DNA of 64,000 bases, taken from Brachypterus glaber. Taxonomy: Eukaryota > Arthropoda > Insecta > Coleoptera > Kateretidae. Below the pieces are notes generated by a model that saw only the letters and a list, made by a program, of their open reading frames with translations, ran no database searches and was not told where the DNA came from. The translations under genes were made by a program, and so were the position numbers. Within the stretch, counting starts at the first letter, position 1, and each line of letters starts with the position of its first letter. The DNA is taken from contig OY294046.1 of assembly GCA_958510825.1 (NCBI GenBank), positions 372,001 to 436,000 of the forward strand, written 5' to 3'. Positions 10,859-21,236 of this stretch are shown piece after piece.

Positions 10859-11184
10859 CACAACATTAGTATATAAAACAGTAACATTAGTATAATTTAC
10901 TAATGTTACAGTATTTTTTACTAATGTTACTAATGTTACAATATTATCTACTAATGTTACAGTATTATTTATTAATGTTGTGTTATTGGATTATATATCA
11001 CAAATAATACATTACAGTGCATTGTATCGTCTAGGTCCGTGGTCAGTGATCTTTTTACTGTCAAAATCGTTTCAGCACACAAAAATGCGTAGGAAAAATA
11101 TAGTCTGTTTAATAGTATTTGAACCTAATTTTTTTATGGGCCGATGTAATTTGCCTCTATAATCGCAATAAAGGTGCAGTTGGC

Positions 11185-11512
11185 AATAGTTATTTATGGT
11201 ACTAGTAAGATATTGTCCATGAGAAAATTAACCTGCGAGGCTTCAGCCAAGCAGGTTAATTTGCGAGAGGGCAATATCGGTTTACCCATGAGTGCCATAC
11301 AAGGTTTTATCCAATAAATAGCTTAGGAATTCATATTTTTATTACAAATTTTAATGACATTTTCAAGAAAATAATTTGACAAGTGGCAGTTGAGTGGGTA
11401 AAATAAATAATTATCCACTCAATAAAGTAAAAGCCACGCGGGGGTTATTATTGAGTTTATTTATTTAAAATAAAGCTGGTAATTGTCTTATTATCTGTAT
11501 GTATTGGATAAA
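11185..11512 (+). mobile_element. Dispersed repeat family A, copy 1
   Basis: Runs from aatagttatttatggtacta to tgtatgtattggataa. The left half is a long imperfect palindrome (gggcaatatc and aattaacctgc arms); the right half is bracketed by inverted ttatccaata termini and carries aagccacgcgggggttatt. Seven copies occur in this window on both strands. Confidence 0.85.
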
Positions 11513-11520
11513 ACATCTTT

Positions 11521-11651
11521 ACACTACGATATTTCAAGAACGCTTTGACACAGTGATTTAAATTTTGGACCAAAGATTTTCAATGTGGCAAAACACTTTT
11601 GTTCAAAATTTCAAGTCTCTATGTCAAAGCGTTCTTAAAATATCGTAGTTT
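11521..11651. mobile_element. Inverted-repeat element family C, copy 1
   Basis: Arms acactacgatatttcaagaa plus cgctttgaca and their inverted counterparts ending in tatcgtagt; spacer about 60 bp. Confidence 0.7.
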
Positions 11652-12058
11652 AAAGTTGTTATGCAAGCGACCTGCACCATTAATACAACTTTACTAAAAG
11701 TGCAAAATACGACGGTACTGTTTTGGCGACATCAGTACAAGTAGCTGTAAATTTTACTCTGGGTTTTTGCTTTTGCCATTTATTAACGGTTATTTTACTG
11801 CTTTTAGTGCAAAGTATTTTTTTGATTTTTAAAGTCCAAATATATCCTGTATAATTATTAATTATAGTGTTAAACTAATTATGAATTTATTACCTAGATT
11901 AGTTACAGACTATGTATGCTGTTAAACCACCTATAATTAATAATTACAATTTGTTTACCATGTAAATTATCAAATAGTCAGCGTCACCTTTTTACACTAA
12001 GATAATCCAACAATTTAATAAAAAAATGTTTTCATTGTATAACGTTAAAATTTACGCA

Positions 12059-12272
12059 CTATAGCCAAATTAAAGATGTAAGCAAGTTGCAAAACGATAC
12101 ACTACGATATTTCAAGAACGCTTTGACATAAAGATTTGAAATTTGAAACAAATTTTCTCTACTACTTAGAAAATCCTTGTTTCAAATTTCAAGTCTCTGG
12201 GTCAAAGCGTTCTTGAAATGTCGTAGTGTAAAGTTGTTTTGCAACTTGCTTGCGACTTTAATTTGACTATAG
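12059..12272. mobile_element. Inverted-repeat element family C, copy 2 (longer)
   Basis: The same arms as copy 1, extended outward by ctatagccaaattaaag and agcaagttgcaaaac, which recur inverted at the right end (gcaacttgcttgcg, tttaatttgactatag). Arms are about 90 bp each. A hairpin-forming MITE. Confidence 0.75.
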
Positions 12273-13262
12273 CTATATTAGGTGTACTGGTATATACTGG
12301 CAATAAATGTGAATTATACATACCATAACGTTAAAATGCTGGCCGCATTAGGTATGACCCCACCCCAAAAGCCCTCCAATTTTATTTTTTACAATTTTAT
12401 TTTTTAACAATTTAGCTTGAAAAAATTAATAAAATAATAAAATTTTAATTTTTGTATGGATTTAGCCTCCCGCCAAGAAAAATCCTTAGTGCCAGTACCC
12501 AAATTTTAACGTTATCCACTACAAAAAAATGTATAATTATTTTTCGCTTTTACAGATACCGAAATAACCATAACTAAACTTCACCAAAATCTTCGTGTAG
12601 ATACGACTATAAGGGCCTCGTGTTGACTTGAAACCTTATTTATATTTAAGTATAGGTATATTAGCGAAAATTCCGTGTTTTTTCTTCCAAAACTCCCTCT
12701 TTTTCGGCTGCATTTATAATAATATTAATATTGTCAATAAATTTATAAACTAATTATAATTATCGTATAAAAAAAACAAAAAGAATAAATAGTGTCGTAT
12801 GTATTTTTGAGCGACGACTGTACGAAACCCTCAGTTTCTGTTTTTGGGGGGGGGGCAACTTAAGTAAATGCCTGTCTATAATGTTAAATTTAACAATAAG
12901 GTAAATCGTGACCTTATTGGTCTAATTTAACTCCATATATCACGTTTTTAAAAAACGATTTCTTTGTTCTTTTTCATCCTTTTAGGGTCATATTCTAACA
13001 ATGGCTATAATAGTACTATGGTACTATTATGTAGATAATAAATTAAGCTTTAAACTATAAATACTGAATATGGTGCGGTTATCTACTTGCTTTGTTCTGT
13101 ATCTAAATAATATATCAAAAAATTGTATTGCAATACAATTTTTCATTCTTCATTTAAAGTTTTTAAAATAAGCCAGCTGAACAGTAACTGTTAATGAATT
13201 AACCAGCACATATGTTCTTTCTGGCCGTGGTATAAAAATAATTAAAAATATTTTTTTTTCAG
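12273..13262. other. Intronic stretch, nothing recognised
   Basis: AT-rich, with a G8-containing run near 12845-12854 and a (tactat)-like palindromic bit near 13010. No exon, RNA gene or clear transposon end seen before the acceptor at 13262. Confidence 0.5.
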
Positions 13263-13457
13263 GCTCAAGAAATATCAGAAGCAAAAAGATCGACCACTGC
13301 CAAACTGTTCATAGACGTAAAACCGGTGGACGCTAATCCCCCGGAAATTAAACTTACAGCCCGGGAGGGGTTCGTTGATGAAAACTCGCCCATCGGACAA
13401 AAAGTTTTGGACATACAAGGAAGGCCGTTGATTGTGGACGTCATTGATAAAGATTTC
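13263..13457 (+). CDS. Cadherin exon b (phase 0 to 0)
   Basis: 65 codons between tttttcag and gtgagt. It finishes one EC repeat with a degenerate linker (VKPVDANPPEI instead of DxNDNxP) and begins the next with VDENSPIGQKVLDI, the usual first strand with its calcium-binding Glu. The reading frame continues cleanly into the exon at 13686. Confidence 0.87.
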
Positions 13458-13685
13458 GTGAGTACCTACGGGTGCCCAGCACCTACGGAATTTTGGGGTA
13501 CCACCCCTTAAAATTATCCCTTTAGGTGAAAAAACAACTCTTATTTTTTTTTGGGGTATAAAAACAGTGATTGATTGATTGATTGATTTTGACTGGACAT
13601 TCTAGTACCTACACACAAATATAGTATTTTTAATATTTTCAAGTTGACTCCATTACTAAAAAATGTAACTCTTATTCTTTTTCAG

Positions 13686-14079
13686 GGCCCATACGATCCA
13701 AAACCTAGCTATACGTATGAATTAACAACTCCGTATTTTCTCATTGACAAAAATGGTCAACTTTTAGTCAACGAAAACAGCCTAGATCGAGACCCACCGA
13801 ATCCCGGAAAATTCAAGTTCCAAATAGTGGCCCGTGAAAAAACGGGAAGCGCAGCTAGTGCTCCCGTTTCCGTTTCCGTCAGTTTAAATGACGTTAACGA
13901 TAATGCTCCAGTGTTGCCAATTATATCCCCTGTTACGGTACCTGCTGGAGACGTCAAAAGGAAAGTCATGACTGTTAAGGCAACGGATAACGATATAGGA
14001 GAAAATGCCAAAATAAAATATTCTATATACCATGTGTCAAATAATGGCAACAACAAATTTAGTATTAATCCAACAACAG
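13686..14079 (+). CDS. Cadherin exon c (phase 0 to 1)
   Basis: 131 codons plus one base. It holds the LDRD motif, a canonical linker DVNDNAPVLP, the ATDNDIGENAKIKYSI calcium-binding stretch of the next repeat and ends in KFSINPTTG. It is opened by ttcag and closed by gtaaaa. The split Gly codon is restored by the exon at 15032. This exon alone identifies the gene as a cadherin. Confidence 0.93.
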
Positions 14080-15031
14080 GTAAAAAAAGTATATAATGTA
14101 GGTACATAGTCAAAAATAATATATAACCCTAGTAAAAATTACTCATATAGATGTTGTAAAAAAAATAATCAAAATCAATAATAATCAAAATAATCAAAAA
14201 TAAAAAATAGTAAAAAATCACTTAAAAACTATTAAAAAATAGTTAAAAGTCTACACAAATAATTAAAAAACTGAAATAGTCAAAAATAGTTATTAGAAAT
14301 AGTCAAAAAGATTTAAAAATTGTAAAAAAAACTAGTTAAAATATTTAGAAAATAATAAGATAATAATAAATAATAAATATATTCTAAATAATCAAATGCT
14401 TAAAAAATAGTAGGAAATTTTCAAATACGGTGTAATAAGTAACTGGCATGCCACCCTGTATCACCCTGTATAGTCAAAGTTTGTAAAAAAAGTCAAAATA
14501 CTGCTGCCAATATAGTAATACTTTCCCCTATAGGCCTAAGTTCATTAAAATCAAAAACGAAAAAAAAAAATAAAAAAATAAAAAAAAATATCTAAATTTA
14601 CAAAAAAAAAAATAAGTTGCAAACGAAAAATAAATTGAAAAAAACAATGTATTTACCCCATTTTACCCTCTTACCTCAGTCCAATTTTTACCAAAAATAA
14701 TCCCAGCCCAGACCGACAGACCGTTTTTTTTTTACGGAAATCATATTTTTTGGATTAAAAAGTAATAAAAAATATTCAAATTATTTTTACTAACACAAGA
14801 TTTTTCTCGGAGAAAGTAAAATAATCAAAACTAGTTAAAAGGCTAGCTAGAGATTTTAAATTTGTCTTAGGAATAAAAAAACTTTTATGACTGGGAAAAA
14901 AAATTATTTTGCTTTTAAATTTTGAAAATTTTCAAAATTTTGGCAACGACTTTTTTTTTGTTTTTGTTATTACTTTTATAATTTAGAATTCTAAATTTAA
15001 AAGTATTTTTTATTATCTTATAATTTTTTAG
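14080..15031. other. Cadherin intron, low complexity
   Basis: Very AT-rich with irregular repeats of aaaaatagtcaaaa-type words and poly-A stretches. It includes the word cccagcccagaccgacagacc of a dispersed family also seen near 22440-22640. No gene content. Confidence 0.55.
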
Positions 15032-15243
15032 GTGATCTGGAGACAAGCGGAAAGCTCAACGCTGGTGAACAATACAGTCTTACAGTCCAGGCAACAGATC
15101 AAGGCGGCTTGTACAGTCAGGCGATAGTCGAGGTCACAATAAGTCCCGGCCCTAACACGCAGGCCCCTGTTTTTGAGCAGTCTGTCTACGACATCGAAGT
15201 GAGCGAAGGGGCAACAATTAATTCCTCAGTGGCTACCATTACG
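15032..15243 (+). CDS. Cadherin exon d (phase 1 to 0)
   Basis: 70 codons plus two bases. It includes YSLTVQATDQGG (the A.D.G motif), a poor linker PGPNTQAPVF lacking the DxNDN acids, and the start of another repeat (YDIEVSEGATINSSVATIT). Donor gtaaaa. The weak linker suggests reduced calcium binding at this inter-repeat joint. Confidence 0.88.
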
Positions 15244-15347
15244 GTAAAAACTATTTTTTTGTTTATTTTTTTTTTCGAAAAAAATGTTTTTGAAAAAATA
15301 TTTTTTTTTTTTTTGAAAGAAGGTGAAAACCTATTTTTTTTTTTTAG

Positions 15348-15488
15348 GCTATGGACCCTGAGGATGACCCTGTTTCATATTCTATAGTATCCGGAAATGA
15401 CTTAAGGCAATTTGCAATTGGATCGAAAAATGGAGTCATATCAGTGATAAGAAAACTGGACAGGGAAGATTTAACGAAATATCAACTG
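15348..15488 (+). CDS. Cadherin exon e (phase 0 to 0)
   Basis: 47 codons between a poly-T tract plus ag and gtaggt. Motifs AMDPEDDPVSYSIVSG (equivalent of A.D.D....i.Y.i..g) and LDRED are visible. The preceding intron is only 104 bp and nearly pure T-rich sequence. Confidence 0.87.
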
Positions 15489-15640
15489 GTAGGTAAAATA
15501 GAACAAATTTTAACTAAAAAAGTACTGTCAGAATAAAAAAAAATAAACCATTCGGGTTTCATATCTTCAAAAAACGCCAGTGTTGAAATGTCAATATTAA
15601 TAAACCCAAATATGTGCTAATACTGAGTAGAACGTAGATA

Positions 15641-16130
15641 TAGTAGTTTTCGTAACGAGTAAGCGACTTAAGTCCTTAGTGCACGAGAATGAAGTTTTTT
15701 TGACGACGCGAAACGAAGTCAAAACTTCATTCTCGTGCACTAAGGACTTGTCGCAAAAAAATTGCGAACAACATTTTTCGTTTGATCTACAGTCTAAACT
15801 CTTTAAAAATGTATATTTTTAGGAATTACCTGTTTTTAATTTTGACATTTCAAAATTTTATAAATGCCAAAGGACTTTTGCCAAAATAAAAGCTATGTGT
15901 ACTCGTTTGGATAAATGAGTGTGCATAGTTGTCATTTCATTCAAATGTGCACTATGTACTCGTGCGATAGAAAAATATCCATATCCAATATATAGTGAAC
16001 ATGCATTTTTCTTTATTTCGTGTACACTAAGTCGTACGAAAAAGACTTTTCCACACTACGTTTCTACACTGGTGCGAAAAAGTACAATTTTCCAAACGCT
16101 AATTCGCGTGAAAAAATACTATTTTCTGCG
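15641..16130 (+). mobile_element. Family B fragment
   Basis: Shares tagtagttttcgtaacgagt, gcgaacaacatttttcgtt, gatctacagtct and ctttatttcgtgta with the complete copy at 57271-58004. Its termini are missing here. Confidence 0.7.
15671..15748. repeat. Perfect 28-bp inverted repeat
   Basis: The arm agtccttagtgcacgagaat plus gaagtttt recurs exactly inverted after a 22-bp spacer (tttgacgacgcgaaacgaagtc). In the 57.7-kb copy of the same family one arm is destroyed. Confidence 0.85.
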
Positions 16131-16150
16131 CGCTTGTAGAAAAAAGTATT

Positions 16151-16417
16151 TTATCCAATACATACAGATAATGAGGCAATTACCAGCTTTATTTTAAATA
16201 GATAAACTCAATAATAACCCCCGCGTGGCTTTTACTTTATTGAGTGGATAATTATTTATTTTACCCACTCAACTGTCACTTGTCAAATTATTTTCTTGTA
16301 AATGTCATTAAAATTTTTAATAAAAATATGAATTCCTAAGCTATTCCTTGGATAAAACCTTGTATGGCACTCATGGGCAATATCTTACTTCACCCACTAG
16401 TACTATAAATAACTATT
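16151..16417 (-). mobile_element. Dispersed repeat family A, copy 2
   Basis: Minus-strand copy from ttatccaatacatacagata to ataaataactatt. Half of the internal palindrome is deleted. Confidence 0.8.
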
Positions 16418-17272
16418 TCCGCGCGCTTGTAGAAAAAGGTATTTTATGCATATATTTATATTTTGTTGTTTTTCTTTTCAACCAGCCAGCATGTTATTAG
16501 CATATATTATTTAAATGTAAAACAATTTACTTTTGATTGTCAATGATAAGTAATCACTGCTACAGATAACATTAAAGTACCTAACCGACATCAACAAAAA
16601 AATAAAAAGCAAGACATTCTTGGCAGTAATAAACTGCGTGGGCGACCCGTATAATTTTTTTCTCTAAGAAACCTCTATATCTGTGGGTTTAATCTTATCT
16701 ACTTATATAGTGTTCTATAGCAAGTTTTTATAAAATCCTTATAGTGATCAGTGTAGGATTTGGAGGGAGTAATGGGGATATTTACCCCTCCCCTTCCCAT
16801 GTCCATAATTTTATAAGAAGTAGTATGAAAAAGGAATGGAAAACTCGTACCCGGGTAATCCTATCTAGATGTAGGTAAGGACTTTTTTTGAGATCAACAT
16901 TTTTTCTAGAGTTGAAACTATTTTTAGAGAAAGTGGACCTTTTTTTAGTCATCCAAATCTCTGCTGGGGTAGTACAGCTTCTTTCAGGGGACGTCAACTA
17001 AATGTGTTTATAGAGAACTGGTTTAAACCGGTTTTAACCGGATATTGGTTTCGAGCTTTAACCGAAAACCGGTCTAAAATAATTTCCACAAACGGTTAAC
17101 CGAAAACCGGTTATTGGCTTTGGTTTTTTATCCCCAATACTCATATACGTGAATATGAAGTATGCTGACTAATTAAAACAAAATCTGATTTTATTAGGAA
17201 TCTTTTACATGGACTATGAAGTAGCTTGCGCCATCTAGCTTTGCTATAAACAATTTTACGTTTCTTTTTTAG
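16418..17272. other. Intronic stretch with an AACCGG motif cluster
   Basis: No exon. The segment 17015-17125 has several AACCGG or CCGGTT words; the rest is unremarkable AT-rich sequence. Confidence 0.5.
17015..17125. promoter_or_regulatory. Cluster of AACCGGTT-type motifs
   Basis: Words gaactggttt, aaaccggtttt, ttaaccgg, aaaaccggtc, ggttaaccg and aaaaccggtta lie within 110 bp of a cadherin intron. The insect transcription factor Grainyhead prefers AACCGGTT-like sites and acts on epithelial genes, so a Grainyhead enhancer is possible. The block could equally be a piece of a simple repeat. Confidence 0.3.
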
Positions 17273-17396
17273 GTGATCAAAGCAGAAGACAATGGCAAAC
17301 TTTCAAGCACAGCAACAGTGAACTTAAAAGTGACCGACATAAATGATAAAAACCCGGAGTTCGTTGGTGACCCTTACAATTTTTCCGTAAAGGAAG
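17273..17396 (+). CDS. Cadherin exon f (phase 0 to 1)
   Basis: 41 codons plus one base, acceptor ttttttag, donor gtaagt. It holds KAEDNGKLSSTATVNLKV followed by a canonical linker DINDKNPEF and the first strand of the next EC repeat (YNFSVKE). Confidence 0.87.
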
Positions 17397-17769
17397 GTAA
17401 GTTAACGAAAAAAAGATAGACCTTGAATTATATTTGTGCTTAAATACCTACGAGATTTTTTTTTAAATGGTGTCTCACAATTTAAATTTGATGCTCTGTA
17501 AGCCTAGATATTCAAATTCAAAAATCTACCACTCAATAGGTTTGGACTTTGGAACTTTAATAAACTGACGTACACTTATCATAGAATCAAACGTATATTG
17601 CATTTTCCCATATACGTACTTAAAAAAATAATTATTAAAATATAAAAAAATACATTTAAAAATAAAAAAAGGTTTTTTTGAAAAACGAAAAATAAAAAAA
17701 AAACAAAAAAAATAAAAAAAAAACTTTTTTGACCTTAACTTCTTTAAACTGTATTTTTTTCTGTGATAG

Positions 17770-17930
17770 GTCTCAACAACACCTCCGTGGGGTTTGTCCA
17801 CGCTACGGACGCTGACGAGGGCATAAACGCCATGGTTTCCTATTTTATACCAGCGGATTTGCCCTTTACCATTGACAACGAAACTGGTGAGATTTTCACA
17901 GTCCGGCCTTTGGATTATGAAACTGTGAAG
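17770..17930 (+). CDS. Cadherin exon g (phase 1 to 0)
   Basis: 53 codons plus two bases. It contains VHATDADEGINAMVSY (calcium-binding DADEG motif), TIDNETGEIFTV and LDYE, the full central signature of an EC repeat. Donor gtgaga. Confidence 0.9.
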
Positions 17931-18206
17931 GTGAGATATTATGGTGTATTTAAACCAACAATCTGATTTGTTAAAATAAACAATGAAATATTGTATAAAT
18001 CCGTTTCACCGTTCTAAAATATACTGTAACAAAAATTTTCTGGATTTATTAGTTTTGAGGGGTGAAACACATAAAATATTATTAACGAGGTATTTAGGTA
18101 GTCCGAATACTTGGAAGTGTTTTTTGTTGACTTTAATAATTTTTACAACTCGACAGTGACTTTTTCCAACTCAAGATTAATTTGGAGGCATACTATATAA
18201 TACTTA

Positions 18207-18945
18207 CCCTTGTAGAAAAGTACATAAATCTAACTGAACATAACATTAGATTAGTGACATTCTTATGTTATGCTCAAACGTTATACAAAAACGTTATAAA
18301 ATATATAAATCTAACTAAAAGTCCAAACTAACTTTTCCATTTCCATTATTAATACTTAAGCTATAGTAGAAAATACTCATTTTAGACAGCTATGTGCCTA
18401 GGTTTGATAATTATTTATTATTTCTATAATAAGTTTTTAAAAATATCCCCCAAAAGTCAAAATTATAGTTAGTCTGGCAACGCTGTACTATAATTGAAAA
18501 AATATTTTAAGATTCTGAATGTATAAATAAATATTAACTAACTAAATATAAAGTTTTTCTGAGAGGTAAACGTATTTATCGAAGTATAACAGCATATTAC
18601 ACGAAAAATATTTAGGGCCACCTAAAAAGATGGCTATTTTATAAATAAATGTAACGAAATTATGTTCAAAAATATTATGATTACTAAAATATATTAAGAT
18701 TTATTTATATGAATAAATTGGTCTCCAGCTGCCATTTTATGATGCAGGTAGAAATTTCCTAGTTGGCCACGCCCCCTCTGAAAGTTAGAAATTAAACGTA
18801 CTTATAACGTATTTCTAACTTAAAAATCTTAGTTAGATTAACGTTTGATTCTAACGTTAAAAAGCGGCACATATTTTATAACGTACTCTTATACAGTTTT
18901 CTAACATTACAGAAACGTTGTTCTAACGTTAAATTTCTACTAGGG
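18207..18945. mobile_element. TA-flanked MITE with CCCT(T/A)GTAGAAA termini
   Basis: Left end CCCTTGTAGAAA and right end TTTCTACTAGGG are inverted repeats and both sides have TA, the duplication of Tc1/mariner-type insertions. Inner taacgttagaac-like words recur. No transposase frame. Confidence 0.65.
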
Positions 18946-19338
18946 TATAATATAATTGTGAAAAAATTAAAGACAGGCTTGAAGATAAATGAATTCGATA
19001 AAGAAATAGGTATTAAACAGAAAATGAAGGTATAAATTTTATATTATAAAATGTTTTTCAATGCTTTATAATGATAATTACCTCAAAATTGATACAGAGG
19101 GTATTAACCATATATGGCACTAAATTTAAATACAAAATACATAAAAAAATGAGTTTGTTACCGTTTAATTACAATTTTATACACACCAGATGACTATCGG
19201 ATAATTATTTACTGATTATCCGTAATTGTAACAATTTAACTACAAACTGTAGATGAAATGCAGTAATAGACATTACAATTAAAGTTTATTTTCAACTAAT
19301 AACGCAAAGCTGCTATGAAATAAAATTTTATACACCTA

Positions 19339-19746
19339 CCCAGACAGCACATAACAACTATTAGATATCCAGGGGATATAGTTTCTGGATATAGGGTATA
19401 TCCAGTGGATAGCCTGGATTTTCATTAGATATCCCATGGATATCCAAATGTCCGCCTATATCCAGGATATCCACAAAATATCCACGAGATATCCAGTGGA
19501 CATCTATTCTTTAATCTTCCTAAAGTATGTCCACTGGATCTCTAATGGATATCCAGTGGACATACTTTAGGGATGTTAAAAAACAGATGTCCACTTGATA
19601 TCTCGTGGATATCCAGTGGATATCTTGAATATAGGCATTATAGATATTAGGATATCCATGTCATATCTAATGTCAATCCAGGCTTTCCACTAGATATACT
19701 GAAGTATATCACCTGGATATGTAATAGTTATTATGTGCTGCCTGGG
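19339..19746. mobile_element. TIR element built of GATATCCA words
   Basis: Terminal inverted repeats CCCAGACAGCACATAACAAC and CCCAGGCAGCACATAATAAC (reverse complement of the right end) enclose about 350 bp in which ggatatcc or its variants recur more than a dozen times, with an inverted core around catctattctttaat and ttaaaaaacagatg. No open frame. Confidence 0.75.
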
Positions 19747-19801
19747 TAGTATACGAACTTGGTCTTAAGTGTAAAAATTTTTAATATTTTATATTTTCTA
19801 G

Positions 19802-19975
19802 GATTACAACTTCGTCGTAACGGCGAAAGATGGCGCTCCCGATCCACGTTTAGCGACAGCGACAGTTTCGATAACAGTTATCGATATCGAAGACGAAGTT
19901 CCGGTTTTTACTAAATTACAATACGATGCTACAGTACCTGAAAACATGCCCGATTTCTTCGTTACAGAAGTCATG
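19802..19975 (+). CDS. Cadherin exon h (phase 0 to 0)
   Basis: 58 codons between ttctag and gtaggc. It completes the repeat (DYNFVVTAKDGAPDPRLAT), with linker IDIEDEVPVF in which the usual Asn is replaced by Glu, and opens the next repeat (YDATVPENMPDFF). Confidence 0.9.
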
Positions 19976-20077
19976 GTAGGCATACTATTTTTTGAAAATA
20001 TATTTAAATTTTTTTTTGTTTTTTTTTGTAATAATAGAAAATATTATATTACATATTAATAGAAAACATTGTTTTAG

Positions 20078-20287
20078 GCTAACGACCCCGATACGATAAA
20101 AAAAATCACTTACGTCATACATCAGGGCCCAACTGATCTGTTTAGAATAGATGAAACTACCGGCGCCATCTTCACGACAAGAGGGTTAGATTACGAAAAA
20201 GACAGCCATCACGTTCTTATAATTGGTACTTTGGAGAATATGTCGAGTAAAGAAGGCAGTACCACAAGAGTTCTAGTCAATGTAGAG
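20078..20287 (+). CDS. Cadherin exon i (phase 0 to 0)
   Basis: 70 codons between ttttag and gtaagt. Contains ANDPD, FRIDETTGAIFTT and LDYEKD, then a strand ending in TTRVLVNVE. The next intron (20288-21978) houses a separate single-exon gene on the same strand. Confidence 0.9.
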
Positions 20288-20823
20288 GTAAGTACAGTGC
20301 GGTCCAAAAGTCGCTTCCTCCCCTAACTTTTGGACGAATTGAGATACCAATGTAAATGATAACAAGTAAATAAGAAAATTTAACTATTTTTTGACACATT
20401 TGATATTTTTAGCTTTTAAAAGGTAGACAGTGCGGTAGGCGAATTTTTTAATGAAAAGGGGGTCGGGCTATACATTATTTTAAAGCAAATAAAATTCTTT
20501 ATATGACTATTTTAAATTTAAAAAAAATGATTTATTTACGTTTTTTGCTAAATAGTTTGATTTTTTACATTTTGTTTTATATTTTATATTTATATCATTT
20601 AAAATTAGTTTAAAAGTATAATTTATATTTTTTGTATCATAAAATTAATAATAAAATTGTTTTTTTTTTGGATTTTTTTTTGTAGTTTTTTATGTATTTT
20701 TTTACTTAGAATTTCTAATAGAAAAGGTAAAGAAGTATTGTATTAATTATATTATGACATTTCCTTTGTCAATTTCATATTTTTCGATAATACTAAATAA
20801 AACTTTTACTAAATTAATTTATA

Positions 20824-21201
20824 ATGAAAACAGACACCCACTTACGCGAAATTAACGAAAAAGAATGGAAATATTTTAAAGTCTACGACCAATACACTTT
20901 CCGGTACAAAAAAACGACAACAACCCCAAAATTTTACTCGAAATACGAGGGAAACATTGACAAAGCTGATTTGAAAATTTTGAACGAAATAAAAAAGGTT
21001 AAAAATTTTGGCCCCAAAGAAAAGAACCCTTTTCCGGTGACCACCAATCAGGAATATGGCTGGTACATTCATCTTGCCCATAGGAATCCTTTGTTTCAAT
21101 ATGGAGCTAAGTCCACGGAGGAAACAACGATTGGAATGAAAATTATGAAAGAAAATAAATATATTAAGAAGTTTACAGGAAAACCATTTTTACTTCAATA
21201 A
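20824..21201 (+). CDS. CFAP144/FAM183-like axonemal protein, single exon nested in a cadherin intron
   Basis: 125 codons from ATG to TAA. The middle reads IDKADLKILNEIKK, then FGPKEKNPFP and TTNQEYGW, matching the pattern A-D-x-K-x-L-N and G-P-x-K-x-P-x(5)-N-Q-E-x-G-W that I recall from the vertebrate FAM183/CFAP144 family, small proteins of ciliary doublet microtubules. The protein is Lys/Tyr-rich with no signal peptide or membrane span. An AATAAA signal lies 30 bp after the stop. It sits in the 1691-bp intron 20288-21978 on the same strand as the host. Lack of introns fits a retrogene or a small original gene. In insects such a product would be expected in sperm tails or chordotonal cilia. 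Family assignment is from memory and moderately sure. Confidence 0.72.
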   Translation: MKTDTHLREINEKEWKYFKVYDQYTFRYKKTTTTPKFYSKYEGNIDKADLKILNEIKKVKNFGPKEKNPFPVTTNQEYGWYIHLAHRNPLFQYGAKSTEETTIGMKIMKENKYIKKFTGKPFLLQ

Positions 21202-21230
21202 TAGTTATTTATATACAGACAAAAAAAATC

Positions 21231-21236
21231 AATAAA
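21231..21236 (+). terminator. AATAAA polyadenylation signal of the nested gene
   Basis: Canonical hexamer 30 bp past the stop of the CFAP144-like frame, followed by an A run and T-rich sequence. Confidence 0.55.
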
